64,000 bases of DNA from Hydractinia symbiolongicarpus. Taxonomy: Eukaryota > Cnidaria > Hydrozoa > Anthoathecata > Hydractiniidae. This document shows, in pieces, positions 12,627 to 25,096 of this stretch. The notes below the pieces were generated by a model. It was not told the DNA's origin, ran no database searches, and was given only the letters and a program-made list of their open reading frames with translations. The DNA is taken from NCBI RefSeq assembly GCF_029227915.1, contig NC_079882.1, forward strand, positions 28,512,001 to 28,576,000, given 5' to 3'. Numbering within the stretch: the stretch's first letter is position 1; each line of letters starts with the position of its first letter. A program made the position numbers and the translations under genes.

Positions 12627-13380
12627 GCTTGGTTCTTGTACTAAGCTAAAAATATATATAAAAAAGTAGAAAGATGTAACAGTTCACAATTCATAATTAG
12701 TAAATTGATATACATGCTTGTAAAACAATTTAAAAAAAACAAATGTTAAATTTTGTATGGACTACAATTTTAATTTTTTACTTTCGGCAAATATTACAGA
12801 TAGACTAATCATTATATACAGTCCAAATTGATAATTTATTTTTAAACCTTCTTTCAAACAATAAAAGTTCTCAGCAATTTACATGCATTCTTTGAAATAT
12901 TTATCCAGAAGTTTGGGTGTCCGTGGCATGAAATATACAGTCACGTTAATAATTATCACTGGATGTGATAATTATTTCTAATATAAAATAGGAGGCTATG
13001 GTGATTAGGACCAATATCAGCAAAAACTGGAAGATATCAAACAATGATTTACACTGCATTTTGGTGATTGTTCAAGGAAATTAGCATTTAGAATTGGCTT
13101 AGGTTTAATGTAAATTCTGCAGCATATAAGGTTTGAAAAACTTCAGAAATAGATTTTAAAATACTGCATTTAAACAGTCTTTTTGGTTTCCAAAACAAAA
13201 CAGTTAATATGAACCTCTTTCAATGAATAATGATATAAACGAATGTAAGAATTAAAACTAGTGTTCTGATTGGTTAAAATACTTGACTGTTAAAAAATAA
13301 TTACAACAGGTATATATAGTTCATTATGTTTCATATAATCTTTTGAGAAAACCTTCCCTTTAGGCAAATTTATTATCGTA
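12627..13380. other. Intergenic, no gene seen
   Basis: AT-rich sequence upstream of FLVCR-like copy B and 5' of a LINE fragment. Nothing recognisable apart from likely promoter sequence. Confidence 0.45.
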
Positions 13381-13384
13381 TATC

Positions 13385-14400
13385 GCCGAATTACCATCTT
13401 ACTTGTTAAAGAAATGATCGGAATCAATGAGGTGGGGGTGTTCTGATTCTGTCAATGAAAACTTAGATAGCCACCTTTTGAAACACCTGTACTTCAAAAA
13501 TTTGGAATCACTATGGGTGAAAGTGTCCCTGAAAAAAACTAAACCTATTTACATGTGTGGGGTTTACATGCCACCTGGAGGTAGTGATTTGCAGAGTACC
13601 AAAAACCTGTGCACTCATTTTAAACAGTGTTTTAATAAACTCCCAAAAGAAAAAGAAGTTTTTATCTTGGAAGATTTTACCTGTAACATGCTTTCAAAAT
13701 ATGCTCTTTCCTCCAAAATAAAGGAATTATGCTCCACTCTATTCCTAAAACAACATATTACGGAGCCAACTCGTGTTACTGAAAATAGTAGCACTCTTAT
13801 AGACTTGACACTTTATAACAGTTCTTGTATTTCTAAAACTGGTGTCATGAATTTAGGAATCAGTGATTACAATTTAGTTTATGTGATCAGAAAATTCAAA
13901 AGGCCAAAATTTGAACCTAAAACTATTAAGGTTCATAGCTACAAGAGGTTCAGTGAAGAGGCTTTTCAAAAGGACCTCAGGAATTTAGAATGGTCATATT
14001 TTAATAATTATGATGACCTTGATGAAGCATGTGAGAAACTGAATAAAAATGTTAAAACAGTGGCTGACAAACATGCCCTGATGAATTAATAATAGCTATA
14101 AAAGAAAGAGACTTATTAAAACGGAAAGCATCAAAAACAAAATCCATCATAGACTGGGAAGCTTTCAAACAAAAAAGGAACCAGGTAAAGGTCTCAAAAA
14201 TTGACTCCAGTACTATGATGACGTTTTGCAGCACTTTCAAAAGCGGCCAAAACAACTTTGGAAAACACTAAAAAAACTGGTTCCTGGTAAGTCAGGCAAT
14301 ACTACCTCGATAAAACGAGTAGTACAAATCGATGCAAAGACAAAAGAACTAGGGAATCTATTAAACATAAACTACTCCTTTATCGCTTTATAAGAATAAA
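13385..14400 (+). mobile_element. LINE fragment: apurinic endonuclease-type domain (CR1/L2-like)
   Basis: A 220-codon open stretch (13427-14089) matches the second half of the AP-endonuclease domain of CR1/L2-type non-LTR elements. Visible are a GVYMPPGGSD strand, a catalytic-type strand FILEDFTCNML (the usual G-D-F/W-N core is altered to EDFTCN), ITEPTRVTENSSTLIDL, and GISDYNLVYVI where functional copies carry SDH, so the catalytic His is replaced by Tyr. The frame then continues through stops to about 14400 with linker-like sequence. No RT follows, so this is a 3'-deleted relic. Confidence 0.8.
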
Positions 14401-14507
14401 AAAACATTATTATGCAAGAAACACACTTATAAGAAACACAAGGCTGAATTTTGCACTGTTAACTTAGAATAATTAGAAAAAAAAACTATTTGGTAAATTA
14501 AAATTTA

Positions 14508-14618
14508 AAGGGAACCAGAGGTATCAAATGATGCTGGACTTATATCACTTAAAAAGTTGGTTACTAAGTCTTTTTTAAAATTTGTCAAAGAGCCTTTTTT
14601 GTTCTAAGGATATTCACA
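14508..14618 (+). repeat. Interspersed repeat R1, copy a, left part
   Basis: Matches the first part of the uninterrupted copy at 47697-48015 (GGAACC-AGG-TA..AAATGATG, then GTTCT-AAGG..ATTCACATTAA). It is cut at its TTAA by the insertion at 14623-16272 and resumes at 16277. Confidence 0.7.
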
Positions 14619-14622
14619 TTAA

Positions 14623-16272
14623 GGTAGCGGTATTGTAAATTACACCTCTTCTGTATAAAGCCTTTTTTTCAACTTTTCTTTTAAAAAAAACATTATAAAA
14701 GTATATATGTACTTGTTAACAAAAGTTTGTTCTACAATATTATAAAAAAAAAAAAATTAAAATGTTGTAACAGAAAAAAATTATAGTTGAAAGTCTTAAA
14801 AAGTGGGTGTGGCCAACTGTTAAGGGATTTATCTCAAAAGTTTACAGGTTTACAGAAAAAAAATATGTCCACATGTTCAGCATAGTCTGAATTTAAATTG
14901 TGTGTCTCATTTTTTTCTCAACTTTAATCGTTTTGTAAAAAATATACCATAAATCATCTATAAGATCATAAAAATAAAACTCTTTTTTTTCCTTTTTCTT
15001 TCAATCACTTTTGCATCCAAATCCGCTGACCAAAAATTAAAATGAGACATGAGAATAGAGATCACAAACACTTGTGAAGCCGAAAACGAAAGTTTCATGA
15101 CGTCATCTAATGTATTTTTGAGACAGATCCCTTTTAAGAAGAGTAGGCAACCGAAAATTATACGAAAAAATTATTCAGAGATATTCGTTAACGAAGTTTT
15201 TTCTTTCGACCTGTGATTGTTTACAAGAAATTGAAAAGAGAGTATTTAATGATTCATTAGTTATTTAAAGTGAACTTGCGGAACTCTTATTCAACATTTT
15301 TGTGCATATGAATGCCCCCCGTCATAATAAAACAAAATTAATAATTCTCAAAGCATTTATTTCTAATATGATGATATTTTTTCTCACGTCAGGGGGTTTG
15401 AGGGTATAATATGAATATAAATGTTCAAAAACAGGAAATGTAATAATCGAGAAAACGATTTAATTCAACGTTCATTTTTGTTTTGTGAAAATATATGTTA
15501 CAATAAGAATATAAAAATGCCAAAAGCAAATAAAACACTGCAGAAAAAAAAAACAGGAAGGGAAAGCCAGGCAATGTTTTGTCGTTGGAAGAAGAAGTTG
15601 GAAAAAACATAAGAGATGCAGGGTAAGCAGTTTTGATTTGTTCAATAAATAAGCTTCCACCTTGTTTACATTCTTTCAAATAATTCAATTTTTATTTCAT
15701 CTAGATACAATGGCAGCCTGTTTATTTCTGCACTTAAAGATGCCGTAAATATTAGAAAGAAAAGATCTAAAACACGAAGAAAAATTCGATTTTCTTTTTA
15801 TTGCTATTGGGCTAGAAACCTCTTGGTAAAAAAAATAATTTGATTACTTGTTACCATTTTTATTATCATCTACAAAAAGATATATATTTCGAAGACATTT
15901 TCATGATAACAAAAAGAAACTTATAATAACAAAAAAATGACGAAATGCTATATTATATAATTTAACTTTTTTACAGTACTTTTTGTCTCGCTTATATCTC
16001 ACACCTTATGCATAAATATTGCATAAGCAGAAAGTTCTCAATGCTGAAGGTCAGATTTTTTCAGTAAACGTGAGTCATAACTCACTTCGTGCATAGAAAT
16101 ATTTGATCGCCAGAACAAAGACATATGGAGTGGAACATTTTGTAATGCTAAATCCTTCAATTTTGAGGAAACATTTTGGAATAAAAATAAGTTCGTTGGA
16201 AAGAGCAGTTTTAATAGTAAAATGTTCCTTAAAAAAATGTAAAAAAAAGTAATTATTTACCATACCGCTACC
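14623..16272. mobile_element. 1.65 kb non-autonomous element with TTAA target duplication
   Basis: The left end reads GGTAGCGGTATTGTAAAT and the right end, reverse-complemented, GGTAGCGGTATGGTAAAT. Each is directly bordered by TTAA (14619-14622 and 16273-16276). The flanking repeat R1 continues across the insertion, and its copy near 47800 has a single TTAA at the same place, giving an empty-site control. TTAA duplication is typical of piggyBac- and Kolobok-type DNA transposons. The interior is AT-rich, and its short frames (for example 15421-15612) do not look like a transposase, so the element is probably mobilised in trans. Superfamily is inference. Confidence 0.82.
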
Positions 16273-16276
16273 TTAA

Positions 16277-16525
16277 AAAAATTTTAGATTTAATTATGCT
16301 GCATAAATTATAAAGTCATATATTTCAAGTAATAGCAAATTTGACATTTCCTGTCATCAGTAATTTTAAACCTGTTAAGGGATGTGCATTCAAACTTCAT
16401 TTATGCACAGATTTTATATATAAAGGTGAATTGATAAAAATAATTTTTTATTTGCAAAAATGACACTCGTTTGCTCGTCCCAGGTCTCTTAATTTTTGTG
16501 ATGAGCCCATTACTTGGGATTAGCA
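16277..16525 (+). repeat. Interspersed repeat R1, copy a, right part
   Basis: Resumes with AGATTTAATTATGCTGCATA, then GACCTGTTAAGGGATGTGC-like sequence and CTCGTTTGCTCGTCCCAG, in the same order as 47808-48015. Unknown repeat class; no coding capacity seen. Confidence 0.7.
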
Positions 16526-16644
16526 CCTTGGTTTGCAATAAAATTTTGTGAGAACAAATATGGTCCAAATTAGCTTAATCAGAAAATTTAACTGCAAACC
16601 AAATTGCAGATCCTAAACTATTGAGTCATTAGAAAAAATTAAGG

Positions 16645-16905
16645 AGGCCCATTCTATAATAATAAATATAGAGAAGTGTTTGCCTCCAGTGTGGAAGATA
16701 TTGGGTTCAAACCCTGACTGAGTCATGCCAGAGACCATAAAATTGTAAATCGATCCTTTCTGCTAACATCCAACATGAGAATAGGATTGCTATCTTAGGT
16801 GGTTGTTTAGCTGAGCGGCTTTTGTGCTTGCATGCCTTCTGTAGCTCAAATGGGAGCTTTAATTGCACCAGGACCCTTATTGATAACAGTTCTAGTAGGA
16901 ATTGA
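16645..16905 (+). mobile_element. tRNA-derived SINE, copy 1
   Basis: Contains a tRNA-like head with an intact B box (TTGGGTTCAAACCCTGA, about 16700) and an eroded A box. The body (GATCCTTTCTGCT, GAATAGGATTG, TAGCTGAGCGGCTT, GTAGCTCAAATGGGAGCTTT) is shared in order with the copy at 30455-30765. It abuts a LINE 3' fragment at its right edge. Confidence 0.78.
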
Positions 16906-17895
16906 AGAAAATTAGAAACTGTCAGTCGTTAGATGAAATTGAACATTGTATAAATTTGGATGCAAATATCATTCACGATTGGATGAAGGAATATTGCCTA
17001 ATTCTTAATCCAAAAAAGTGCAAAACAGAAGTTGTCGTCTTTGCGTCCCGAAAACCACAAGCCTCTGTCAGTATTGTGGTCGATCAAAATGATATAAACC
17101 AACCAGGAATACCTTAGGATTCAACTGGATACTCACCTTAACATGAACCATCACCTTAAAAAAATAACTTCATAATAATGCATAACTTCACGCATCAAAC
17201 TTTTATATAAAATGCGTTACCAAATTTCTCCAAATGTTGCTGAAACCATCTTTAACTCAATGATCCATCCACTGTTCTTCTACTGCTACGACATAATTGG
17301 TGGAATGAAAAAAACATGGATTGGAAAATTTTAGTCCTTGCTGAGAAGAGCTAAGCACATCATCAAAACCCGCAAGAATTGGTTAACGTTGATCACTCAA
17401 AGAAAATGGGATATTACTGTTGAAAGCAATTACAAATTAGTTAGCCATTCGATTAACACCAGAGGAAATAGATCTAAATTAGTCTTACCTGGCATCAAGA
17501 CGGAAGCTGGTCAGAAGCTTACGTTTTATCAAGGAGCTTTAATTTTTAATAGTCTCCCCTCTAATATCAGGAAAGAAAAGAGTATGATAAATTTTAAAAC
17601 GTTTTTGAAACAAAGTGAGTTCTAGGTCTATTACCTTATACTTTGAATCCTAAACTCAAATTTTTTTTTTCTTCTAATTCCCATTTTTGCTAATTTTCTG
17701 TTCATAGTCTGCTATTTGATTCTTATTTTCTTTTCTTTCTTTTTTTCTAAAATTCTCACAATTTTATATATATTATTTAAAACAAAAAACAATTTTGGGT
17801 CTTTGTTTATTTTGTTTTAACAGGTCACTCGTTGATAACGGTGCAATTATATTATATCATACTGAAGATGTACGCCTGAATAAATATGATTAATA
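16906..17895 (+). mobile_element. LINE 3' fragment (CR1/L2-like RT C-terminal region)
   Basis: Frames at 16902-17117 and 17338-17625 carry post-YADD reverse-transcriptase sequence (HDWMKEYCLILNPKKCKTEV) and the usual C-terminal connection region (LRRAKHIIKTRKN, FNSLPSNIRKEKSMINFKTF). They are separated by frameshifts. The element ends near 17890 after AATAAATATGATTAATAATA. It may be the same family as the endonuclease piece at 13385-14400 but is not contiguous with it. Confidence 0.75.
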
Positions 17896-18795
17896 ATAGT
17901 TCTGATATTTAAATCCCATATAATTTTAGCGATAGCTAGCTACTTAATTTATCAGAAACTAGCCATACCAGGCACTTCTGTCATGTCTCCTGTACTGACC
18001 AGCAACTCACAGGACAAGACGACAGGACAACACAACAACAAAACTAAAACCGGTGACAAGATTAACTCGGAACATATTCCGAAATAGTTTATACACAACC
18101 TCAACCCCAGTCTTTTTCCGCATGACTTAGGCAAGACCTCAAATTTAGAAAGAAGAAACAAAACAAAAATTAAAAGCGAAGCAACCGTCCAACCTAAGTA
18201 CTAATAATAATCCTAAAAGGAAAAAAAACAAAGTTTTTCTCAACTAAAGTTTGATGTAAATTGAGAGCGCACTGTAGCTGTAACAAACTGACTGCACAGG
18301 TAATCAATTGAAGTTGGAATTCCATTTAACCAATAAGCATCAAAAGTGAGCAACAGTTTAGCCTTGCAAGTGAGAGTAAATTCAGTATTGAGCCTCGGCC
18401 AGAATTAAATAAAAGTAGGTTTACTTAAACCAACTTTAATCTAAATTTAACACAATATCAAAGAAATCAACCCAAGCAGGTATTCGACCTAGTCAACTTC
18501 GTCCCCCAGAGCATCTTGTATTTTTTTGACATCGGGACGGCAATCTCTGAAGGCGAGGTTGCGAATTAGTCGTTTTCAACATCACGTAGCAGAGCGGAAT
18601 GACCAAAATAATATTTTTTTATTTTTTATTAGGAAACAAACTAACCAGCTCTATAGATAACTTGCCAATGTTTACAAAAATTAAAAAATGTTTGCTGTCT
18701 ATTTGCACATGAGCAAGCGTTTCTATAGGTAGAAAATGTATACAACAGACAACAGTAATCAAAGAAATCTATCCAAAAATTTAGAAAAATATATA
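17896..18795. other. Intergenic, no gene seen
   Basis: AT-rich spacer. A 69-codon minus-strand frame at 17952-18161 has no recognisable domain. Nothing else identified. Confidence 0.45.
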
Positions 18796-18799
18796 TAAC

Positions 18800-18975
18800 A
18801 AGTCGTTAGCCCGTGGAAAAATCCACGGGTTCGCCCGTCCTTTTTATTCCGCATTGCGTGCGTCTTGCTACTCGCACAGCTGAGCTACCATTTTGCGTGA
18901 CAGACGTATACTTGTATTACTAGTATATTGTTGTAACTACTTGTCGCTCTTGTTTACCCTGATACGACAGTTGTT
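18800..18975 (+). repeat. Hairpin repeat family HP, copy 1 (partial)
   Basis: Starts AGTCGTTAGCCCGTGG and contains the family hairpin CCCGTGGAAAAATCCACGGG followed by TTCGCCCGTCC. It then diverges into CTACCATTTTGCGTGACAG and GACGTATAC, sequence also present beside the copies at 45.6 kb. Class unknown; see the tandem copies at 45620-46055 and 57690-58205. Confidence 0.75.
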
Positions 18976-19035
18976 TTTTCAAAGCTGATACATATGCACC
19001 CCTTATTTTCCAAAGCGATGATTAGTCCCAACACC

Positions 19036-19088
19036 AACCTTGACCCCAGGGCTGGTTCTCTTTTCATAAATCCTGGGGTCGAGGTTGC
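19036..19088. repeat. Inverted repeat (16-bp arms, about 21-nt loop)
   Basis: CAACCTTGACCCCAGG pairs with CCTGGGGTCGAGGTTG at 15 of 16 positions. Both strands across this stretch are open for about 80 codons (18994-19260), but neither translation resembles a known domain. Probably a fragment of a dispersed repeat rather than a gene. Confidence 0.55.
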
Positions 19089-19261
19089 ACCAACACGCGA
19101 AGTGCACAATGAAAGGATACTCAGTGCGTTTTATCTGATCACGTGTGCACATTCTACCTCCGTACGCTTCTATGCTAGGTTTAAATCTGGAAGTTACAGC
19201 ACATTCGATTTTGTTTCTAGTGGATTTTTTCAAGAGCAGCAAACAGTCTATAACTATTAGG

Positions 19262-20454
19262 ATCCGGAAAAAATAACAAAATATTTCCGGTTAAGTTTTT
19301 TAAAGAATTATTTTGCACAGTATCATATACAGTGATATACGGCTGAATTTCTTGCAACATTCTACCTCACTATAAATTGGATTATATTTAATCTGTTTTG
19401 CATGCACAATTGATACTTTCAAAATCTTTAAAATGCAGTCTGTGAAGCATTTAAAATAAAACTTTATAAATATTTATTTAAAAAAGGAAATAAAAAATCC
19501 CAATCAAAAAATAAGATTTTAGGACAAATAACACTTTTTTCAGACGCACGCATAAAAAATGTAAAAGTATATATCATACAACATAAAAAATTTAAAAAAA
19601 TTAGGCCAACGATTACTTTAAAAATATAATCAAAATTATAGGTTGAAAGATTTAAAGGCATAATCTATAAAATCTGCAAAAACAAAATCTACAGATATAT
19701 GCATCAGTTCATGTTAATGATGGCAAGTTTTTCTGGAACTCCAAGCCAAAAAACCTTTGGTTTACTGGTTGTAACGTATGAGAATGACTTTTCCTTTAAT
19801 CATTTCCCAGTACGTCCTTTATTTTTCCAGTTAGGATCTCCATCAAATTTGTCCTTTTTTGACTCTAAAAAATATATAATTGATCAAATAAGCAATTCAA
19901 AAATGATGATTAACCAGTCACATGCGGGTAAAACAGACAAAAATCATTTGTCAATAACTATACAATGGGTCTATTCAAAAATGCGTACATACTAATATCG
20001 TCACTCTCATACTCCATTGCATGTTCTGCTTTCGATTTACCCCTTTCCCGAGCGTACAGATAACCCCCCCCAAAAAAAAATCAACTTGATTAGATTATTA
20101 ATTATAAAAGGACAATTGGTAACGGCAGCAGGTCTAAGGTGTTGAAGTTGAAATAACCACGCATTTTTTTGCAGAAAAGATACCTAAATAAATGTAATAA
20201 TTTCTTAAAGCGTATATAGATATGTAAGCCCTTCGAAGCAAAGGGGAAGGGCCCCTTGTACACTTTTATACGCTTTTAGATTACCTCTCCGCCTCCTTTT
20301 TCTTTGAGCATGCTAGCTACATTACTTTTTGTGAACGACCCCATAAACCTTTGTTGCTGCAAAGCTAAATGGGCGCTTGTCATGATGGGTGGGTGATTTC
20401 GTGAAGAACGCCAGGAACAACTTTAGAATTTGTGCAGAAAAATCTTGGTTATGA
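19262..20454. other. Intergenic, no gene seen
   Basis: AT-rich spacer. A 98-codon frame at 19699-19995 has no recognisable features. Nothing else identified. Confidence 0.45.
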
Positions 20455-20456
20455 TA

Positions 20457-22845
20457 TTCTCCCGGTCGGCAAATATCACGTGATAATTAAGGGTAGCCAT
20501 TATGATTTGAGGGAAAACGCGCCGTTCCCGCGGTAAGCTCTTTATAATCCAGGTGCAAATTTCTCATAAAATCTTTGTTTACTAACTTTAAAGGCTAGCC
20601 ATATAAAAATGCCATCTATCAATCTATATAAGCCTGTCATATTGTGTCATTTTGGGTGAGTTATGGCTAATTTTAACTTTACATGGCTTCAAATACTTGT
20701 AGTTCTTGTTTAATTAAGGCTTCTTCTGTGAGAGTTTGACCGTGAAAAGTTCGTTTTTTCCCTCAACTGTTCCGCCCGGATTGCGAAAACAGCCTGTTTA
20801 TAAACAGCACGGCCAGAGTATGTACGCATGGCCCGATTATGTTTTTTTTGCCCTGATTATGTTGTGGCGACCGGATTATGCACGCTGGTCGGCAGACTGT
20901 GATTTGCATTTAATTTTTGTGAATGAAACATTCACGAATTATTGTCACAGAATAACGGATTTTGTGCTTTATGTACCCGAGGAAGTTTATTTTATGTTTT
21001 AAAAACCTTTTATATCAAATAACTAATTTTAAAGCTGTGAATTTCGTTTGCAAAAGTGGTTTTGACTTTGGAGCTTGAAAAAGTAAAACAAACAAGTTAA
21101 AATAAAACATAAGCTTTTCGGTATAAAACCATTGCCGGTGCATAAAATGTTACTATGTTACAATTATTCATTGAGTATATACAAAATAAAAGCATAATCG
21201 TCCTAAGAGATCAAACGATATAAAGAGAAAAATAATTAACTGATTATGTGTTGTTTTTTCTCTCCCATATGTTAAACATAATAATTTGTATACTAGCTAT
21301 TTCCCGTGGAAGAATCCACTGTATTCTCATTTAATTTATGTAGCAGATATATGTCCATCAAAAAACAAACAAAAAAATTAAAGGTGTCCAACAACTGCAG
21401 CATATATGTGACATTTAAAATCTAAATCTACTAAAATTACTTACTCTGACCATCTGACAAATGCGTAAATTATTCGGAAAGAAGTTTTCAAAAGCATTTC
21501 AACATACATCTCACCCATAAAATTTAAATCACTCAAAACGTCACATATATACAAAAAAAGCTGATCAATGTCAAACAATCTCTCTCGTTGTATATGTTAA
21601 AATCAGTTAGTTTATTGCAAACCCTGCCAAAGGTTGACACAAAATGTGAAAAGTAAACAATAAATTGTTCCTAAGTAGAAATTTTTATCTAAGGTGTTGC
21701 AAGGATAAATTATAATGCAATAAAACGTTTTTTGATATATTGCATACGGTCCTTCCTCACTAAACTTTAGACATTAAATTTTAATTTCAACAAAAAAAAA
21801 ACGGTGTTCAAACCTAAAATTAATAAAGTCCTTTTAGCAACTTGCATGCTGTTTTACCATCAATAGAGTAAACAAAATTTCAAATCTTACATAGTATTCT
21901 GTTACAAATGTTTTCAAAAAATATATATAAAAGTCATATATAAGAGTCATCAGCAATCAATCTATAAGGTCATTTTATGTCAATTTTTGCACCAAATTTA
22001 AAACACAAAATACAAATTCTAAATAATACTAAAATCTCTTATTTTGGTCCTTCGCATACCGACGGTCTCCCACAAAAGTTTAATCAAAATGTAAAAAATG
22101 AGAGGTAACGACAAAATCAAAGTTTGCAAAATTTAATTATTCCGCTACATATATCTACTGCATATGCCCTTTAAAACAATATTTTAATCCAAAATGCCAA
22201 AGAAAAACAGTTTGCAACAAAAATCAGTTATTTCGATGATACTGCATACACTCTTTCATAAGATGAGGTACGTCTATTTCATACCATTCTGTCCCAAATA
22301 ATTTATAAAATATAAAAATGGAGTGGTAAAACAAAAATTTGCAAAATTCCATTTTTTTATATGCATATATATATATTGTATATATATTATATGCCTTCTA
22401 CAACAATAAAGTTAATTCAAAATGTCAAAAAGAAGAAAAAAATAGCTTACAAAGAGTATAAAATTAAAATCAACAAAGTATAGCATTACAAAATGTTTAA
22501 GCCTCTAATACATTGGAGCACAACTGATCAAAGAGTGAATTAATAGTTATTTAAAATTTGTTTTGATTTTCCCAACCACACATTGTTCTTGGAAGTTTTA
22601 TTCTATAAGTGAGAAATAATATAAAAGTGTTGTTCATAAACCTGCCTGCCCCGATTATGTTTCTTTTATAAGTGCCAAAAAATATTTTTTAAATTGTGGT
22701 AAGTAATAAGCAGGCCTGTCCTGATTATATTGCCTGATTATGTATTTTCTGCCCTGTTCTTAACCGGGGCAAGCCGCCGTACATGATCAGGGCAGCGCTT
22801 ATTATCCGGGCAGAAGAGTACCACGTGACATTCCGACCAGGAGAA
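20457..22845. mobile_element. 2.4 kb inverted-repeat element flanked by TA
   Basis: The left end is TTCTCCCGGTCGGC followed by AAATATCACGTGATA. The reverse complement of the right end is TTCTCCTGGTCGG followed by AATGTCACGTGGTA. Both are bordered by TA (20455-20456 and 22846-22847), so TA target duplication is likely, as in Tc1/mariner-like MITEs. Both subterminal regions are GC-richer and repeat the word GATTATG preceded by CCC or CCG (about 20840-20880 and 22660-22745). The middle (20990-22620) is plain AT-rich DNA with no transposase. At 21300 a decayed HP-family hairpin word (TTCCCGTGGAAGAATCCAC) occurs. Confidence 0.65.
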
Positions 22846-23231
22846 TAAAAACTGCAAACGTAAATACGCACTTCTATCTACACACAAAGAATGACAATCT
22901 TTAAGTGGACTCGCTGCGTATGTGTGTAACTATGTTGCAGTTTATATTTTATTAATTTTTTTTTGTGTACATTTTCTGAAGTTTAGCCAATTGGACGTTT
23001 GGAAGAATGCGAGTGCTCTCACATTCCCAGATACAGATACAGACACAGAAAATCTTTTCTGGGAATGAAAGTTTACAAAAATTAAACTGAATAATTAGAA
23101 GGAAGTATTAATAAACTATCACAACCAGCAGGGGACCTCTCAAAATAGCCCGGAGGCCAGTTAAAAGATGCGAGTAGGACCCTGTAAAATCTCTGAACTA
23201 GTTCTGGGTTGCATGCAAAAAATTATACAAA

Positions 23232-24225
23232 CTTCAATACCGTCTTAAAAAAGAAGAAGAAGAAGAAGAAGAAAAAGAAGAGTGGGAAGAAGAAGAAGAA
23301 GACAAATAGCTGGAGTTGATACTTAGGTTAAATGTATTGTTCAAGAAAATAGTTTTTAAGATTAATTTTAAATACATTAAAAGATTGCGAGTTTCGAATT
23401 TGAACAGGAAGGCTGTTCCGGAGAACTGGACCAGAAACCCTAAACATATTGCCACCATAGTTTAATGCTTGTGTTGTAGTTGTGAATAAAATGAGTTGGT
23501 GTAAACCATTCTAAAAAATTGATAGGTGTTTCTTGTGATTGAGTACGGTAGATAAAATTAGCAAAATGCAGTTTGAATACATCTTTAACTTTCAAAATGC
23601 GTAGTTCTTTAAAAAGCGGATTGGAGGTAATGGCCCAGATGTGATGGGGTAGTGGTCATTATATGTTAACATCCTACCGCCTTTTTTGTAGAGTGAGAAT
23701 CTGTCTAAGGACAGAATCACAAGCTGACCCCCAGACTTGAATGCGATAAACAATGTGAGAATAAATTAGACTATTATTTATGTTCACAAATGGTCTTAGT
23801 TGATACATTAGACCTATGCTTCGACTAATTTTTTTAGACAGTACTGAGATATGTTGTCTCCAGTTTAAATGTTGATCAACATAAACGCCAAGGTATTTAA
23901 TACAATCACTTTGAGTGATTGCACAATTATTAAGTTTTGAGTAACATAGTGATTGAGAGTTTTGTTGTTGCTGTGAAAGATAACAAAGTTGGTTTTACTT
24001 AGATTTAGAGCTAAACGATTGATATTTAACCATAGGGTTAATTGTTTGAGCTCTTGGTTGATACAGTTTTCAAGCTTGAGAAGACTATCAGATTCAAAAT
24101 AGATGTTCGTGTCATCCGCTAAAAGAAAAAATAACAGTTTAGATGAAATGTTAGGCAGATCATAGATGTAAAGTAAGAAGAAAAGTGGGCCAAGTAGAGA
24201 CCCAAGTACAGCCCCAATTTCAAAC
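23232..24225 (-). mobile_element. LINE fragment with reverse transcriptase core (CR1/L2/Rex-like)
   Basis: Minus-strand remnant beginning inside the RT domain. SLLGPLFFLLYIYDLPN is the motif B region, followed by FFLLADDTNIYFESDSL, where the catalytic Y/F-ADD box reads LADD. WLNINRLALNLSKTNFVIFHS comes next, and then, through frameshifts, the thumb and C-terminal region down to about 23240. It ends in a TTC-rich microsatellite on its own strand (23245-23300, visible as GAA repeats on the plus strand). The 5' part is missing and the upstream neighbour is the tRNA-like foldback at 24256-24369. Confidence 0.78.
23246..23302. repeat. GAA/TTC microsatellite
   Basis: GAA triplets interrupted once, at the 3' end of the LINE fragment. 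Most simply its expanded tail. Confidence 0.85.
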
Positions 24226-24255
24226 TTACACATTCTTATTGAAGAAGAACTACTT

Positions 24256-24369
24256 CCTTCATCACTAGCATACTGCCTGGCAGTGAGCGGGATTCGATTC
24301 ACGGTACCCAGAACTGGAAGCCGCAGACGAACCCCACTACACTACGTGGCGTCAATATGTTAGTGATGA
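24256..24369 (-). repeat. tRNA-like (A box/B box) unit inside a short inverted repeat
   Basis: On the minus strand TAGTGTAGTGG fits a Pol III A box, and GAATCGAATCC about 40 nt later approximates a B box, the spacing of a tRNA or tRNA-derived SINE head. The unit is framed by TTCATCACTARC and its inverse GYTAGTGATGAA. The T arm does not pair well, so this is not a functional tRNA gene as read. Most likely a SINE head or a foldback element. Confidence 0.5.
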
Positions 24370-24527
24370 ACTCAGATAGTTTATCCGGACGGATAAATAT
24401 TCACCTATATTTACACATTCTTTTTACATAGCTGAATTTCAGGGGTGACTACTTTACAGGACTTTACAGAACTTCACATAAAGAAAAACAATTAAAATAC
24501 TGCAGCTACTTACATTACATAGACATA

Positions 24528-25096
24528 TAGCTAGGCCACCATCAAAAATATGTTGTGTTCGCGTCCTGAAGACCCCGCAAAAATGAGTCGGTCGGGCGGT
24601 CGGGTGTATTTTTTCCAGGGTTTTTTAGATCGGAGCAAGCAAATTCGTTCCCAGGGCCAAGACAGTATAGCGCCCACGGTAGTTCACGGGCGGACATTCA
24701 GTCTGCGCATGCGCTAATTTTGTTTACATTTTTAAAAAAAATCAAAATGGCGACCAGTCGCGTGTTTGTTATGTTTTTTCACGCCTTATTGAATTTGATC
24801 AATAAGCAAATTAAATTCACGTGAAGAATTGCTGACTCAGGTTTTTGAGCACGCCGTGGAACATTCTTTTGAAGAAACGTGAGCGAGAAGGTCGAATGTC
24901 TTGAGAAAGATAGATTCTCAGGTCGAAAAATGTGCAATCAAATTTCGCGAAATTTTCAATTCCTGGATTAAATAGCTTAAAATCAAACCTCGGCCGGTTA
25001 TGTCGGCATTCAACTGGGTTTTGTTGGGCAGTTAAAAGGCTAAGGGAACCAATGTAAGTTACCTTGATTGATGGCCACTTTTTTTGTTAAGTCTAT
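24528..25096. repeat. Left arm of imperfect inverted repeat around RAG1-like gene 1
   Basis: Three blocks recur in inverted orientation and in the same order on the other side of the gene: an outer block (TAGCTAG..CC..CATCAAAAATATGTTG..GTT.GCGTCC, 24528-24562 against about 31490-31524), GCGGACATTCAG..GCATGCGC (24690-24714 against about 30303-30325), and GATGGCCACTTTTTTTG (25069-25086 against 29968-29985). A weaker GGCCGGTTA block at 24992 pairs with one near 30058. Unequal spacing on the right is partly explained by the insertion at 30407-31296. Confidence 0.6.
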
